The notes under the pieces: model-generated
Told to the model about the DNA's origin: nothing
Database searches by the model: none
The model's input: only the letters and a program-made list of their open reading frames with translations
In this document: positions 13,912 through 14,482 of the stretch, in pieces
Position numbering within the stretch: the first letter of the stretch is position 1
Layout: every line of letters begins with the position of its first letter
Translations under genes and position numbers: made by a program
NCBI GenBank assembly: GCA_964353255.1
Contig: CAYGVJ010000131.1
Location: 1-14,482, forward strand
Origin: VFZS01 sp964353255
Lineage (GTDB): Bacteria; Acidobacteriota; Terriglobia; Bryobacterales; Bryobacteraceae
DNA: 14,482 nucleotides
Direction: 5' to 3'

Positions 13912-14482
13912 CTAGCGCGCCACCAGCAGGGCGCGCAGGTGCCGCGCCCGCTCGGGAGAGCGGAGCTGCCGGAGAGCCTTGGCTTCGATCTGGCGAATCC
14001 GCTCGCGGGTCACGTCGAATTCCTGGCCGATCTCTTCCAGGGTGTGCTCCCGCTCGCAACCGATTCCGAACCTCAGCCGGATGACCTTCTCCTCCTTGGG
14101 AGAGAGGGTCTTCAGGATCGTGGCCGTCTCGTCGCGGACGTTGGAGTCAATCACCGCGTCCACGGGCGAACCCACCCAGCGGTCTTCGATCAGATCCCCC
14201 AGAGCGCTCTCCCCGTCACGGCCGACCGGGGTTTCCAGCGACACCGGATCGCGCGAGATGGTCTTCAGCTTCTGGACCTTCTCCACCGGGATGTCCATGC
14301 GCCGGCCGATCTCCTCGTTGGTGGGAGCGCGGCTCAGCTCCTTCTCCAGCTCGCGATTGGCCCTCAGGAACTTATTCATGCTCTCGTTCATGTGGACCGG
14401 GATGCGGATGGTCCGGGACTGGTCGGCGATGGACCGGGTGATGGCCTGGCGGATCCACCAGGTCGCGTAGGTGGAGAACTTG
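13912..14482 (-). CDS. rpoD: RNA polymerase principal sigma factor, C-terminal part (5' end outside window)
   Basis: The visible 189 residues are regions 2.3 to 4 of the housekeeping sigma-70 factor, which recruits RNA polymerase to -10/-35 promoters. At the window edge the frame reads KFSTYATWWIRQAITRSIAD followed by QSRTIRIPVHMNES, the -10 recognition and melting helices. Region 3 follows (RELEKELSRAPTNEEIGRRM), and region 4.2 is TLEEIGQEFDVTRERIRQIE then AKALRQLR, the -35-reading helix-turn-helix. This wording is characteristic of group 1 (RpoD/SigA) rather than alternative sigma factors. The apparent ATG at 14391 is internal; the gene continues off the window. The protein ends ALLVAR-stop. 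The JAMM gene starts 9 nt downstream, and the stop codon sits in a 14-bp palindrome at 13907-13920. Confidence 0.95.
   Translation of the reverse strand, partial: KFSTYATWWIRQAITRSIADQSRTIRIPVHMNESMNKFLRANRELEKELSRAPTNEEIGRRMDIPVEKVQKLKTISRDPVSLETPVGRDGESALGDLIEDRWVGSPVDAVIDSNVRDETATILKTLSPKEEKVIRLRFGIGCEREHTLEEIGQEFDVTRERIRQIEAKALRQLRSPERARHLRALLVAR

Overview
The window is GC-rich bacterial chromosome and most resembles Acidobacteriota of the Solibacter/Bryobacter type. I judge this from the company the genes keep: an Oar-like TonB-dependent receptor with an N-terminal carboxypeptidase-regulatory-like domain and no SusD, a membrane-anchored winged-helix regulator divergent from it, a PEP-CTERM protein, and Tat-motif carbohydrate enzymes. 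The assignment is by family recognition, not by a search.

Layout: (a) 2-568 (+) is the C-terminal part of an L-fucose/L-arabinose-isomerase-like protein cut by the window edge. (b) 631-1260 (-) is a PEP-CTERM secreted protein with a GTG start. (c) 1531-1606 (+) is a CAU-anticodon tRNA, probably tRNA-Ile2, flanked by a 12-nt inverted repeat. (d) 1679-3823 (+) is a GH31-family glycosidase with a Tat-like leader. (e) 3895-5214 (-) is a one-component regulator with a cytoplasmic winged helix, one membrane helix and a periplasmic domain. (f) A 158-bp divergent promoter region holds two facing promoter candidates and a helical-turn-spaced direct repeat. (g) 5373-8909 (+) is the TonB-dependent receptor. 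(h) 8997-11255 (+) is a heparinase II/III-type polysaccharide lyase. (i) 11317-12606 (+) is a membrane-fusion (HlyD/MacA-like) adaptor with no visible pump partner. (j) On the minus strand, in transcription order, are the 3' part of the principal sigma factor gene rpoD (14482-13912), a JAMM/Mov34 peptidase (13902-13453) and a class I SAM methyltransferase (13444-12668). These three are packed within 8-9 nt of each other and are probably co-transcribed.

Biologically, 1679-11255 reads as a small glycan-uptake and degradation locus. The outer-membrane receptor would import oligosaccharides, the lyase would cut a uronate-containing polysaccharide, GH31 would remove alpha-linked sugars, and the isomerase at the left edge may feed the released sugar into metabolism. 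The membrane regulator, read divergently from the receptor, is the obvious candidate sensor. That sensor-receptor pairing and its putative operator are the most interesting part of the window. The rpoD block is housekeeping and separate. No insertion sequence, CRISPR array or phage gene is visible. The only gene-free stretches above about 150 nt are 1261-1678 (split by the tRNA) and the divergent promoter region at 5215-5372.
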